64,000 bases of DNA, from assembly GCF_958450345.1 (NCBI RefSeq), contig NC_088780.1:129842226-129906225 (forward strand), in the 5' to 3' direction. This stretch comes from Calliphora vicina. Lineage: Eukaryota > Arthropoda > Insecta > Diptera > Calliphoridae. Each line of letters opens with the position of its first letter. Position 1 is the first letter of the stretch. Below the pieces are notes generated by a model. The model saw only the letters and a list, made by a program, of their open reading frames with translations, did not search any database and was not told where the DNA came from. Of this stretch, positions 48,840 through 59,579 are shown piece after piece. A program made the position numbers and the translations under genes.

Positions 48840-49245
48840 AGCGTCATATGCGGGAAGTTTTTCTTTATTGCTCACTAAAGCTTATGGTGATTCTGCTCCA
48901 TAGGTTTCAAAGTGATTTGTGCAGTTCAGAAGTGGTGATTTTTACAAGAAAGATTTTTAGCGAATGCAAATGATTCGTTTGAAGCGAGCATTTGCAGAAA
49001 AATCCCAGAATATGTGGCCTGACATGATAATGTAATATTTCATCATGACAACGCACGGCCTCATGTTAATTGGTTGGGAAGTTTTTCTAACCCGCTTTAT
49101 AGTCCAGATAATGCCCTGTCCGATTATCCGAGTATGCTGGCTTTTATCGTTCTTGGCTTCAAAGGATAAGCAGTTCTTTTGGCTCGGAATCCATTTGTTG
49201 CCAGAAAGAATTTGAATACATTTATATTGTACACATGTTTTCAGT
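48840..49245 (+). pseudogene. mariner transposase relic (DD34D type)
   Basis: The plus-strand frame reads AFAEKSQNMWPDM, then after a break FHHDNARPHVNWLG, PLYSPDNALSDYP and a stop. HHDNARPHV and YSPD.A.SDY are the second and third catalytic blocks of mariner transposases. Only 24 residues separate the two Asp here (49047-49049 and 49122-49124) where 34 is normal, so about 30 bases are deleted in frame. Upstream traces of the preceding region (QSDLCSSE, about 48910) are out of frame. The N-terminus is not recognisable. Confidence 0.85.
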
Positions 49246-49439
49246 CCCAGGAAAGGACTTACTATGTGTAAGTCACTTACACACTTTCTCTAAATTTCTT
49301 CTTTGCCATATAAATCAAGAAGCATTGACAGATTTCTAAAATATTTTAAAACTATGATTTTCGGATCCTGTAAAATTTGTGAAAAAGGACTTAGTACATT
49401 TACACAACGAAACGACGATATGTTTAAATTATAATATAT

Positions 49440-49595
49440 AACTTACATGGATAAGAAAAAACACCTGCTTGGCCAAAATGTAAAATTAGGGGGTCAAAAC
49501 CCCCTCTAACACAGAGAGTTCTGGACCGATCTAGTTGAAAATTGTCAAGAAATCGATTTCAAAAGTTGATTCACTTGACATGAAATTCCCCATAT
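49440..49595 (+). repeat. R2 repeat fragment
   Basis: acatggataagaaaaaacac, ctgcttggccaaaatgt, ccctctaacacagagagttc and attcacttgacatgaaattc match 36430-36595. Confidence 0.75.
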
Positions 49596-49867
49596 AAAGA
49601 TTCATCAAAAAACACGCTGACGTAACAGAAATCGCAAGAAAGAAAATATATAATTGCACTCGGGAAAAACATAAATTTTTTAAAAATTTACAGAAATTTC
49701 AATATCATTTAAATGTTATTTGACTAGTTAGCGCACACGATCTATTAAAAATAACTAACAAAAATACAAATCGTTTCGTTTTTATACCACTAATTATTTA
49801 TAGGCAACATAAATGTCCAAAATCTAGTGAATCTAATTTATGACAGATTGAAACTGTTAGTACATAT

Positions 49868-51637
49868 TAGGGTGATCGGTTACAACCGGTTTTTTTTGGT
49901 AAGGTCGTTTTCGGTTTTTTTTGAAAAGCTCACATTTCGAATATCGAATAAAACGGGTTTTTCTCCTCGAATAGCCGGTTTTTTCTAAAAGTGTGTATTT
50001 ATGAGTTTTGGTGTATTAAGCATTTTTAAAATATTCAAAATTCAAAAAACTTTTTTAAAACAAATATTTTAGAAGACTTTTTATATTAAGCAGAGACCGA
50101 AAATAACGGGTTCACTTTCATTTCAATGGTAAAATCTCATTTGCAGCCATTTAAAAATAATTTTTTGTGATATATCACTAAGAGAGTGATTTATTCGAGA
50201 ACATTTTAGGTTTGGGGTTGAGAGAAACAGAAAAGAAACAAACACAAATAATCTGGATAAGTGATTTATAACTTATTTTTTTCGTAAAGGTCAGCTTGTG
50301 ACTTTTATTTGCGAACATGAAAAATAAATCGCAAAAATGCATTTGATGCAAATCAACGCTTAAATATATAAAATTTATCAAAAGATTAATAACAATTTAA
50401 ACAATTCAATACTTCATACTAATCATATTATTTACATAATTTGTTAAAAATTACTAACAGTATGTTATTGTATGTAAATAAAAGAGAAAGTAACAGTTAT
50501 TAAGAACAAGAACAAATGAATTCTTTATCTCACACCACACCATTAAAAAACAACAAAAACGAATAAAGGTCATACCAAACCATTTAAATAAAAATCATTT
50601 CATAAATGTTATTTTCAGTGATTTATTTTTATCACAAAAATATAAATCACAATTTCGGTTTTTTGGTATGTTATTTTTGATCTCTGATATTAATGCAAAT
50701 GTCACAAGTGACCCGTAAAGCCAGAAAACTTACTCAATGCTTTGTTATCTATATATCCTACAAGTACACTGAGTGAAAGATCATTTTTAATGTATAGTTT
50801 TATAAAAACAAAAGAAAAAACGATATACTCCAAAACTGTGTTTGATTCCGTTCATAAGGTTTTCATATTTACTGAAGTTAATATTCTTTGGGTTAGAAAA
50901 AAAATGTTTGCCAATTTTTTTTAAAAAAAACCTTGACATTGTTGTTGACATTTGAAATTAAAGTCATAAAATATCAACCACTCACTTTTAGAAAAAATTC
51001 AATTTTAATTTCAAAATGGGTAAAATTTTTCCCGAAGACCTTATGAAGGATAAGAAAAATATAGCTTTGGTTTTTAACCGGGGAATCACAGTTTTCGTTC
51101 GAGTATAATGAACAGCATGTATGATGAAAATAGGAAGATATATATTAGAGCTACTAATGATATATTGTAGTACTACCAAAGCTCTGAAACATTTAACATA
51201 ATTGTGCGTAACAAAAATTCAAGATTTTTCCTTCAGGTCAGATATGACCCAAATACCTTAAGTCCAAACAAGTTTATAGATATTTTTTTTTTCCAATTTG
51301 TTTTTCTAAAAACCTAACGTAGGTGTTGCCATTTGAAATTAAATAAAATTCGTAAAATATCAACCACTCTCTTTTAGAAAAATTAAATATTAATTGCGAA
51401 ATGGTTCAAATTAGAATCGAAGACCTTTAAAGGTTAAAAGAAGTAATCAAAATTGGTTTAATCGCTATTATTTTAATAAATAAAAATTGTTTCTTCTTAT
51501 TTCTAGGAGCTTTAATATTTTGCAAAAAAACGGTTATTATAAAAAAACCGCAACCGAAACCGGTTTATATTAAATTGTAATTTTTCGAAGAAACCGAAAA
51601 CCGGTTTCTAAAAAATGTCAAAGAATCGATCACTTTA
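49868..51637 (+). mobile_element. hAT element with exact 8-bp duplication, 1770 bp
   Basis: Flanked by gtacatat on both sides (49860-49867, 51638-51645). Ends tagggtgatcggtt and the complement of aatcgatcacttta. The subterminal arms carry ccggtttttt and aaccgaaaaccggtttc words. Inside, a ~130-bp block (tgacatttgaaattaaagtc ... atatcaaccactcact) is directly repeated at about 50940-51050 and 51325-51430. A hAT transposase tail remains (see 50742-50924), so this is a deletion derivative. Confidence 0.85.
50742..50924 (+). pseudogene. hAT transposase dimerisation-region remnant
   Basis: The frame reads MLSIYPTSTLSERSF, then FIKTKEKTIYSKTVFDSVHK and VFIFTEVNIL. It corresponds to the hAT C-terminal block YLSIP.TS..SERVFS followed by the region ending in a KLVFLH-type motif. 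Only this end of the transposase survives. Orientation is plus, as is the enclosing element. Confidence 0.65.
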
Positions 51638-51645
51638 GTACATAT

Positions 51646-53150
51646 GTATGTAAATTTTCAACTTTAAGACTTCGGATTCACAGGTATTTTTTCAATGGTC
51701 TACCGATATATTTCTTCAAGCCATTTGAATTCAACCGTTTTCCAAAATTTTCGTTTTCCTTCATATAAAACAGGCCTGTTCTTTTATATGCCTTTCCAAT
51801 TTGGTCAAACATTTTGATATTTTAGTGATATTGAAAAATCTAATTTTGTTTTAAATTTTGTAATTTGTAACTTCCAATGATTATTTCGTGTTATAAATGC
51901 TTAACATAATATTTCATTTAAGTGTGCACTGTTAATTTTAAAATTACGTGCCTTCCAGCTGAATTGACAAAAAATACATTAATTTCATACCTACTGTAAT
52001 ACCTATAACCAAAAGCACTTGTTGAAGTATTATTATTCAAAATCTTCATCATAATAAATTAAATGTTAAGTTAATTTAAAATTAATAATGCATTTAAAAG
52101 CCATTATTAAAAAAGTACGTTTTTCCCGGTAGCAATCAGCAATTATTCAATTCTATGTTTGACCTAAACACTTACCTGCAACACACCAAAGTACTTTAGA
52201 AAAATAAACATATTTTACCTTAAGGGAAAAAACATTAGAAAAGTTGGAGGAAAAACTTCAAGCCATAAATGAAGGACGCCATTTAGAAACACGAAAAAAC
52301 GAGTTTGGAACGGACACACTACCACACGTTAGTGATTTATGAACATACTTAAAGTATTTCCGTGGGTGTAAACACTCACGGTCATATACTCACACATCCT
52401 AAGCCAAATAGAAAGACACACACACAAGTTAAGTGGTAAGAATGTTTATAAGTAATTTTACATTTTGGCTAGCAGAAAGTAAAGCAAAGAAATAAAAAGC
52501 ATAAACTATACAGGAATGCATAAAAAAAGTAAACTTTTAATAATCATTTGTAAATAAATAACACAAAAAACGTGTTGTTTTTTAATTTTTCCTTTTTTGT
52601 TTGTTTGTCGTATGCATTGTTGAGGGTGTCTGTGTATTACAAACGTTTTTTTTAACGTGAATTGTTTGCTAAACTTCCTGTGTGAATGATGGACAAAGGT
52701 TTTTTTGTTGGAGTTTTTACAAATTCTGTAATGTATTTGTATTTATTTTGTAGTATGTGTGTGTTTGTCTCTGTACGTTTTGTATGTTGTGCCTGAATTT
52801 TAATATAAACCGGAAAAAGGAAGTGTACGCGTGGAGGTGTTGTAAAGTTTTTATTGGTAGTTTGAATTGTTTTTTTTTTTTTTTTGGGGAACTAGTTTCC
52901 GAAAGAGTGTGAAAATGTCATTGTTACTCGTTAGTTTTAATCAATTATAAAAGAGATTTTTTTTAAAAGCTTTGTTGAAATCAGTTTTGGTTTTGGGTAT
53001 TTTTTTTAGTAAATACAGTTTGATTGTAACAGACAATTTAAGGGTATTTCTTTTTGGATCAAACTTCTGTAAGATTAACAGATGAATAGAGCAATGGAAA
53101 TGTAATTAGAAGTTGTTTTTCATTTTATTCAAATTATTCGTAAGTACAAT
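51646..53150. other. No gene seen
   Basis: Mostly non-repetitive AT-rich DNA with a short ACAC run at about 52421. No exon recognised; it could be host intronic or intergenic sequence. Confidence 0.5.
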
Positions 53151-53169
53151 TTATAAAATAAATTATTTT

Positions 53170-54095
53170 TATAGTTCTGATCACTAGTGATGAATTTATG
53201 AACCTTTTTCCAGAAACCCTTCAATTAAGGTTTTTACAGTGCTTTCTGTCATTTTGTTGGAACAGGTAGTTGATCTCCGTTTAAAATCTCCAACACTTTT
53301 GGACACCTTTTTTGTGCTCTTCAATTCTCTTTTAACCAGATCCCAATATCTCTCCACTGGCCTTAGCTCCAGGCAGTTTGGAGGATTTGCCTCTTTTGCT
53401 ACAAATGCCACATTATTGTTCTTGTAACACTTTCTTACTATAGTGACAGGACGCCAAATTAGGCCAAAAATAAGTGGACACATTATGAAGTCTTATGAGT
53501 GGAAGCTGCGTTTTATGTAAATTTCGGTAGTTATAGAGCCTGTTGTAACAAATGTTGGGTTCTTTTGCCGGAACTGCATATTGCTTGTAACTTTTTGGGA
53601 AATTCTGTCTGCTTTTGGGTCTTAAACATTTCTTCAATGTTCCCTCGAGCATAAGCAATATACAATTTTTCAGAACAAACGTGAATTATTTTTTTTATAA
53701 AACTTGACTTTAATTTCCGTGCTCTGTCTTTGGCCTCAAAATTTTTAGCAGCGTTCCTGTCAGGAACTTTTTGAGCTTTGCATGGTTTTAAACCTTCATT
53801 GGCTTTAATTTTTCGTATCAAATAGTCCTAGCTCGGAGCTAACAGGGCTGCTTTCCTACCGGATGTGTTGAAAGCTCTTATTAAAATTCTTTTTATTTGT
53901 TTGGCTTTATAATCATAATGTTGACCATTCCTTCTACCTGAATCAGATTTTCTATCAACGGACAAATTCTTCCGATACTGTTTAATAACATTGGAAACAG
54001 TTTGACGGCAGACTTTTGATTGTTTGGTCAACTTTTTGTATGACTTTTGGTGACATTAAACATAATAACTGACATTTTACAAAGGTAAGTTTAGC
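53170..54095 (-). pseudogene. Tc1/mariner transposase relic
   Basis: On the minus strand the N-terminus reads KQSKVCRQTVSNVIKQYRKN with RKSDSGRRNG (helix-turn-helix and linker). The next frame has IRKIKANEGLKPCKAQKVPD and AAKNFEAKDRARKL. A third has PLIRLHNVSTYFWPNLASCH. The last has NPPNCLELRPVERYWDLVKR. FWPNLASCHYS is where the second catalytic Asp normally sits (FWPD), so D is changed to N. The Glu of RPVERYW is the third catalytic residue, about 37 residues on, which would suit the D37E lineage described in mosquitoes. At least three frameshifts separate these blocks. A second fragment of the family is at 16390-16533. Confidence 0.85.
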
Positions 54096-54439
54096 AAAAA
54101 AAAAATCAAGTAATACTTGGGTAAAAAGCTTTAAAGAAAAACGTTTGTTAAGGTGTTTTCGATCTCACTCTTTATGTTCCCTTCAAAATATTATTAAAAA
54201 CATAAATTTCACATTTTTAAAATTTAGTTACCAAGGAGAATTAATTGTACAGGTGTCGTTGATATTACAATACGTACAACATTGCAAAAACAACATTGTG
54301 TTTTATTGTTGCTTGGGGGGCAAATGTGTCAAACAAACAAAAATTTGTGAAAAAAACAAAAATAATAATAAAAAATTTGTGAAAACTAACAAAAATAATA
54401 AATTTAATAAAAAGTAAATAGGCTTTACGTCTTTTTAAA

Positions 54440-54817
54440 ATGTTGAGCGGTGCAAAACAAGAGAACTCCAAGGGGGACAGCTCCAACAAGAACATATGTA
54501 CCTCCAAAGAGGATGTGAGTAAGGCCTGCGAAACGAAAAGTTGTCCGAGCAATCTAGAGCTTGCCGGAAGACTCCAGAAGCTCCACTTAAGCCGGCGGGC
54601 ATCACCTGGAACTCAGAAGAAACTACCGTTTCCCGGTTTTTGTCCATTCATTTTATTTCACAAAAAAAAATTTCGAACAACAATTGAAATCGAAAAAGTA
54701 AACAAAACAACTTTTGACATAAATAAATTCGCCTATATACAACTTTTGACAGGTCGACCCCCAAGGCGAAGAAAAAAAAGTAGAACAGCTGTGCTGTTAA
54801 CGCCACCTGTAAAGTAA
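54440..54817 (+). CDS. Unidentified 125-residue reading frame
   Basis: An ATG frame of higher GC than its surroundings. It opens MLSGAKQENSKGDSSNKN, is polar and Lys/Ser-rich, then has SCPSNLELAGRLQKLHLSRR and ends with a basic patch PPRRRKKSR. No catalytic or zinc-binding motif is visible. The composition would fit the start of a retroelement gag-like protein or a piece of a host protein; I cannot tell which. It lies beside the Tc1/mariner relic. The second half (after about 54640) is AT-rich and may not be coding. Confidence 0.3.
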   Translation: MLSGAKQENSKGDSSNKNICTSKEDVSKACETKSCPSNLELAGRLQKLHLSRRASPGTQKKLPFPGFCPFILFHKKKFRTTIEIEKVNKTTFDINKFAYIQLLTGRPPRRRKKSRTAVLLTPPVK

Positions 54818-54839
54818 ATTCGCCTTGGTTGTTTCAAAG

Positions 54840-55950
54840 CAAATATTCATTAATTTCAAAATTAATTTTAACATAGAAACAGTTAAGGATCGTAGTGGAC
54901 AAATTTAGTCTTTGAACCTTCGCTGCACAAAAGTGGTTCATTTTGAAGTTTTTTGCCAAATAGAAGTATTTGTATTTCCAATTTTCAATCCAATTTATTG
55001 ATCGCAAAATTGTATACTTTCTATATACTTTCTGAGAAGTTCAATTTATCATTATAAATAATACCAAAAAAAACTGTAATTATAACAGATTCTTAATTAA
55101 GTGTTGATAGGTACCACCATGGAAAATGCTCGCCTAGACACTGTATTTAAAAAAACCTGCTTATAACAATACATACTCTTCCTATTTACAAAATGTTCGC
55201 TTACGAATTAATTACATTCTCTACTAAAGTTTTTTCCTTCATCTCATTTTACCTCAAGTTGATGAGACTTTTTTAATATCGTTAAGTATCTGCCCGTGCT
55301 ATTTATAACTATTTGCCCTCTATTAAAATGGGAGGCTTCATTAACTTAAGAATACATTCAATCCAAACACAATAGCTTCTATCTGGCCAACTTGTAAAGT
55401 GTACAGTTGTAGCACCAATTTACTATTAATACACAAGCGTTCTTATGTTCATTAGGATGGCACTTATTATTTAACTTTTCGTCATTTAAAAACTAAATGA
55501 TGAACATTTTAGCCAAATCGGATTACGTTTAAAGGTTGCAAATTTGATTTGAAATTTCGATATTTAAATATGAAATTTTTCTGGCATCGAAAAATTTGTT
55601 ACCAAAAAAAGTGTTAGACTTTTTTTGTTAATAGGCTACGAAATGCTTTTAAAAAAACTAATTTTAAGAAATTTGTGACAAAATTTCCTTGAAATCGGCC
55701 AAATTCAAATTGGCGTCCACTATAACCAGTAATGGATACAACCATCAAAATGAATACTTTTAATACTCGTTTAATATAATAAATAATATTAGAGAAACAT
55801 TTTCGGAAAATACTGCTAATTAAAGTTTAAGTTGCCCTTGGATATAAGCATAGCTATTAAATGTTCTTCAGCAGTCTTTATTGTTCGCAAGCTATATAAA
55901 ATTAACAAATGTTTTATAGTTTTTATTTGAGATCAGGACAGGACAATGGT
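54840..55950. other. No gene seen
   Basis: AT-rich spacer; no repeat block or exon recognised. Confidence 0.5.
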
Positions 55951-55959
55951 GCGTTTTTT

Positions 55960-57125
55960 CGATTTTTCTCTTGTTCGAATAAAACGAATAATTCGAATAA
56001 GAGATTTTAATTTGTTCGAATAATTCAATCACACGTTTAAAATTAATCGAAATATTTGAAAAAATTTTTTTAAAAAAGTAAAGAATGAAGAGGTTTTTTG
56101 ATATTTTATTGTCAAAGAAAAACAAAAAATAACGTTAAAGTTAACAATTCAAGTATTAATAATACAAAAATTCGAAAACAAAGTCCATCATTAAATTTTC
56201 ATCAGAAATATTCTGATCTGATTCCCTACCGAACAATCTACAAAACATAGAGTTGACTGGCAAACATTTTAGTCTCCGTTTTTTAGTTATGCTTTAAAAA
56301 ATTTTAGCTAGTTGGACATGATCCTGAATTCAAGTACAATATAATCGTATTAAGAAATTCTTTATGTCGTTCATTAATTAGGGTTTTTAAATGATTAACT
56401 AAATCTTTAGTAAATGAATTATTTGCCTTTTCTAAATTATTTATAACAAATTCTATTACATATATACTCAAGCTCTATCAACGTTGCCGAATCTTTGCTT
56501 AATCAAGTGGTCTTAGGAAATTACACCAATCAGTGTAAAGTTTGATATCAACGTCAGTGAACGTGGCTAATTTGAAATCAGACAGTGCATGATTGATGTC
56601 CAACGATGGCCTTCATCTGTTCACAGAAAAGACCCTGCATTTTCTGTTTCGATATCAGTTCTAAAATCAGTCAGCCTTTAAAATAACATAAAATAAAATA
56701 TTTCTAAATAACAAATATTTTATTCCGTACCTTTTATTTTCATTAGTTCAAGTCCTTAACTAAACATTTGAAAGACTTGTTTTTAGAATTGTAACTTCTT
56801 GCAGTAAGATTTATATATTTATAGAAGGAGCTATCGGACCACTCATCTACAGCGATCGAAAGACTCCCTTTATCTTTAGTTATTTGTCGAATTTCAGAAA
56901 CAATAAAAGTTTTGTAAGTTATTTTCACTTATTTAAATTTGGAATTATGGAAAATTTTAAGCAATTTAATAAATTTTTTATTTACTACATTTATTCGTTC
57001 TATTCGATTATTCTACATAAAATTGTTCGAATTATTCGTTATTCGAAAATGGTCGTGTTTTAAATTCTTCGAATAATTATTCGTAAGGAATTACTCGATT
57101 AATCGAACGATCATTGCTCGAATGA
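55960..57125 (-). mobile_element. hAT relic H2
   Basis: Terminal regions are rich in attcgaataattcgaa words on both sides (55965-56030, 57000-57120). The minus-strand peptide at 56743-56928 reads KDKGSLSIAVDEWSDSSFYK then YINLTARSYN, which matches the hAT region around the first catalytic Asp (DxWTD...Y..LTAHY). Further down the strand, NSFTKDLVNHLKT and INERHKEF appear in broken frames. Collinear with H1 at 43610-46030, without its insertions. It is decayed, with many stops. Confidence 0.75.
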
Positions 57126-57134
57126 ATACTATAG

Positions 57135-57753
57135 TGTGCACCAATAAAATATACATTAAGTAAAATCTAATTTCAATGTCTACAAGCTTTGAAATATGGA
57201 CTTGTATGTGCTGAAACACATGATATATAAGTTATTTAGATGAGCATATTAAAACTGTTTTTTTCGCTTGTTACTTGAGTTATTAAAATTCGATATTCTA
57301 CAATATTTTTTCAAGCAACTACTGAATCTCACTTTATGATAGGTAGAGAAAAATAGTAAGAAAACATGTAGTGCAAGAGGAAAATTAATTATTTGAATAG
57401 ACAGAGTGATATCAGAAAAATTAATTGTGTAAGATAGAGAAATAAAGAAAATGCAAATAAAACAGGAAAAAAATATGTTTGTTTTGAAATTTACACCATA
57501 AATAAGGGATGTTTTACTGAACATTTTGCCATCAGAAAGTAATTTTCGTGAAAATCAAAGATATAGTGTTTTGAATATAGGCCCTGGATATATTTTTTTT
57601 TAAATTTTCAAACAAAACTATGAGCCAATATTTTTTGAAGTTCACGTGCTTCTCTGGTGAAAATGACCAATTAAAAAACTGTTTTATGTTGTATGAAAGC
57701 CAGTTGTTAGCTATTGTAAACAAATTATTTCGCTTTATTCTGAAGACATAAAT
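57135..57753. other. No gene seen
   Basis: AT-rich spacer. Short minus-strand frames here have no recognisable motif. Confidence 0.5.
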
Positions 57754-57761
57754 ATTTATAA

Positions 57762-58270
57762 CAGAGTATGGAAATAAACAAATCGAAACGTTTGCTATCG
57801 TTTTGTTTTGTTCTTTTCAGTGAGTAAAACAAAAACCACACACACATATGATGAGAATGATTGTCCCATTATGTTTTGTATTGTTTTTGCTCATGAGCGC
57901 AAACTGTACATTAATATAAACGTACGCAGCTAGAAAAGAAAAGATTAAGAACAATATTGAAATATTATGATAAAAAACGTTTAACAAACGTTTGGTAATT
58001 GATTTACTCATTATAACAGAGAACACTGTACAAAAAAAACAAAACGAATAAAAAATACGTTTCTCTATCTGTTTTGTACTCAAATGTACGATTGTAACGG
58101 TAAATTAAATAATGCAGATGAGTGAAAAGCTAATCGTTTCGTTTTCTCTCTTTGTCACTTGAAAAGTTTTTGTTTTGTTTTTGCTCATGTACAATACAAT
58201 ATAAAAATTTTGATTTGTTTTGTACATTTTGCAAACGTTTGCGAAATGTTTTGTTTGTTTTCATACTCTG
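57762..58270. mobile_element. hAT MITE with exact 8-bp duplication, 509 bp
   Basis: Flanked by atttataa on both sides (57754-57761, 58271-58278). Ends cagagtatggaaataaacaa and the complement of ttgtttgttttcatactctg. CAGAG ends plus 8-bp duplication are typical of hAT. The interior contains aaacgttt and caaaacaaaac words in both orientations and several ttgctcatg copies. The 267-bp minus-strand frame inside is hydrophobic but unrecognised and probably not a gene. Confidence 0.85.
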
Positions 58271-58740
58271 ATTTATAATTTTGTCCAACTAGATTTGGTA
58301 ATGGAACCATAGTGCATTGGGGGCATTGACAATTTGCAAACTAGGGGCCACCTTAATGTAAACACATACATATGAATATGTACAGTTAAAAGCAATTGCA
58401 GATAATTTCATATACATAAGTATATACATAAGGACATACAAGGAAGTCTTTGCATTTTGTTATTGTGTGAGTGTTTATTTTTTGTATATGTTTAAACTTG
58501 AAACTACTCACAGAGAAGCAAACCAGCAGCCATATCGAATTTAATGTTGTGTTAAAATTAATGTGCTTATATTTCACCAAAATGACCGCATAAACTCAGA
58601 CTTTATTTTCACTTCGGTTTTAATTTTTTCTGTTCAATTTTGTATTTTATTTTTATTTATATTTTTTATTTTGTTTTGCTTTGTATTGTAGTGTGTTCTT
58701 TTATTTTTATTATTTGTTTATAATGCTGTTTATTTCATTT

Positions 58741-58861
58741 CGCCATTATTGCTCTTGTTGTGGTAATGGTGGCCAGCGTAGTGGTGGTGATGATGGCAGT
58801 GGTGTTGAATATATGTTTAATTTCGACAATGGCCATTTATTTGAAAACTGTATGCCGTGGT
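58741..58861 (+). CDS. Candidate exon ending at a strong splice donor
   Basis: A locally GC-rich stretch in AT-rich DNA reads CCGNGGQRSGGDDGSGVEYM, then FNFDNGHLFENCMPW, and is followed by GTGAGT (58862-58867), a consensus donor. The start is unclear: an acceptor-like tattgtag occurs at about 58684-58691. I do not recognise the peptide. The opposite strand is also open across part of it, so the call could be wrong. Confidence 0.25.
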
Positions 58862-58869
58862 GTGAGTAG

Positions 58870-59579
58870 TGGTATTTGTATCGGCAATGAGTATTCGATT
58901 CGAATTTCTTTTGGTATGTGTACTTGCTCATTATTATGGAATTTTTACACGAAATTATTGAATTAATTTTTCTTGTGCTTTTTAGACGCCAGTTTATAAA
59001 GGTGTGTAGTCTCTTGCTCTAATTTATATAAAATTTTGAAAAATGTGGATAATTTTTGGGATATAATACAACCAATTGCTATTGATTTCATACACAAATT
59101 AAAATATAGGCTGAATTTATTCTTATAGTGCATTTGCACAAGATTAAAAACTAGTTGGTTTTTGAAAAACCAAATCTACAAAATCAATAAGTTTACATTA
59201 CCAATTTTAAGGTTGTTTTTGACAAACACATAATGAATTTATTTTTTAACTCTTTGCTGTTGGGTGGTCAGTTTACTAAACACATTTTCTATAGTTTTTA
59301 AAACGTAGTTTATTGGCATCTATTGTCATTTTGCTAAGCAATTATATTTTTTGAAGTTATCGTTTATGATTTTTTTGTAAAACTTTGCCGTCATGGTGCT
59401 CTGGTTAGATAAATATGTTATTAATTTGAAAATATTGTACACATCTGTTTTTTAAGAGACTTTCACGCATTCAATAAAAAAAAGCTCAGAGTGTTCATTG
59501 AATTCAGTGTTACTTTGATATTTCGGTTGTTTGGTCAGAAAATTTATTCAAAAATATTTGATTTCAAATATTGGTGGTA
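58870..59579. other. No gene seen
   Basis: AT-rich spacer before the Helitron-related block. Confidence 0.5.

Noticed and set aside
57817..58083. 88-residue frame suggesting a membrane protein
   Set aside because: It is inside a MITE with terminal repeats and exact target duplication; hydrophobicity follows from T-rich DNA.
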